Below, one piece after another: positions 31,554 through 31,817 of a stretch of DNA of 31,817 nt. The position numbers and the translations under genes are program-made. Source of the stretch: a virus; IMG/VR virus record IMGVR_UViG_3300032560_000080, positions 1 through 31,817 of that record, one strand, 5' to 3'. The first letter of the stretch is position 1. Each line of letters begins with the position of its first letter. Under the pieces are notes generated by a model, which worked only from the letters and a program-made list of their open reading frames with translations, searched no databases and had not been told where the DNA came from.

Positions 31554-31817
31554 TTATGTATGACTGGTAAGAATACCATTGGTGAAAACTAGTGTGCCGT
31601 TTCCAGATGGATACTTTTGATAAGCTATTGTAACTGACACACCTGGAGTTCCACTACTACGAATGGTGCCAGTGAAATTGATGTCACCATTCACGTCCAA
31701 GGGGTAAACAGGGGAAATGTTATTGATACCGACGGCTTCAGCACTAGAATCCAACGTTAGCTGTACACCTTGAGTATCAAGTTGAATATCTCCGCTTACT
31801 GCCGTTAGATTAATGAA
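31554..31817 (-). CDS. tail fibre protein, C-terminal part (runs in from right edge)
   Basis: These 87 residues and TAA complete the gene whose start is at 1769. The first 146 bases of this piece (31672-31817) duplicate 1-146, where the fibre frame is identical. The new portion is the last 39 residues, TGTIRSSGTPGVSVTIAYQK onward to ILTSHT. The last repeat reads SPVYPLDVNGDINF here but LDVQG at the left end, because two bases differ. No chaperone or peptidase domain is seen at the C-terminus. Confidence 0.8.
   Translation of the reverse strand, partial: FINLTAVSGDIQLDTQGVQLTLDSSAEAVGINNISPVYPLDVNGDINFTGTIRSSGTPGVSVTIAYQKYPSGNGTLVFTNGILTSHT
31672..31817. repeat. terminal overlap, right copy
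   Basis: Right-hand copy of 1-146, in the same orientation. If the copies are one locus, the unique genome is 31,671 bases. Confidence 0.93.

Overview
The window is almost certainly the complete genome of a tailed double-stranded DNA phage, linearised at an arbitrary point of a circular or terminally redundant molecule. The first 146 bases recur at the end (31672-31817) with only two differences, and a tail-fibre gene read off the left edge continues in frame at the right edge. The unique length would therefore be about 31.67 kb. Every convincing gene lies on the minus strand, so the functional order runs from high to low coordinates. No integrase, repressor, partition system, DNA polymerase or tRNA was recognised. 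The host cannot be named: starts use a mixture of AAGGA-type ribosome sites and leaders with no visible Shine-Dalgarno sequence.

Layout in the direction of transcription. (1) 29840-29059 is the only long non-coding stretch. It holds an intrinsic terminator, an array of CCGGACAG boxes in nested inverted repeats, a short structured GC-rich stretch and an AT-rich segment, and is a candidate replication origin. (2) 29058-25640 has a RepA-like hexameric helicase, GIY-YIG and HNH endonucleases, several very small genes (one with an in-frame TAG) and a GroES-like co-chaperonin. (3) 25635-21066 is a cluster of five glycosyltransferase-type genes with overlapping or nearly abutting ends. (4) 21061-20572 has small genes, including a zinc ribbon. 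(5) 20420-12680 is a lambda-like packaging and head module: small and large terminase, a short gene, a gpW-like joiner, portal, S49 protease, a repeat-rich acidic protein, a coiled-coil scaffold candidate and the major capsid protein, closed by a terminator. (6) 12586-1807 holds connector and tail genes: tail terminator, tail tube, chaperone-like protein, a 585-residue tape measure, distal tail and large receptor-facing proteins, interrupted by an HNH gene. (7) 1769 across the junction to 29840 has the repeat-built tail fibre, a small protein, a holin-like membrane protein, another HNH endonuclease and a lipoprotein.

The gene set describes a siphovirus-like particle with a non-contractile tail, replicated by host polymerase loaded through its own helicase at an iteron-like origin. 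The unusual additions are the glycosyltransferase block and the co-chaperonin. The co-chaperonin may help fold the capsid protein, because P22-type coats are known GroEL/ES substrates. The most interesting anomalies are the internal amber codon in a genome where none of 42 genes ends in TAG, the dyad repeat array, a strong preference for T just before the start codon, and the lack of a recognisable endolysin.
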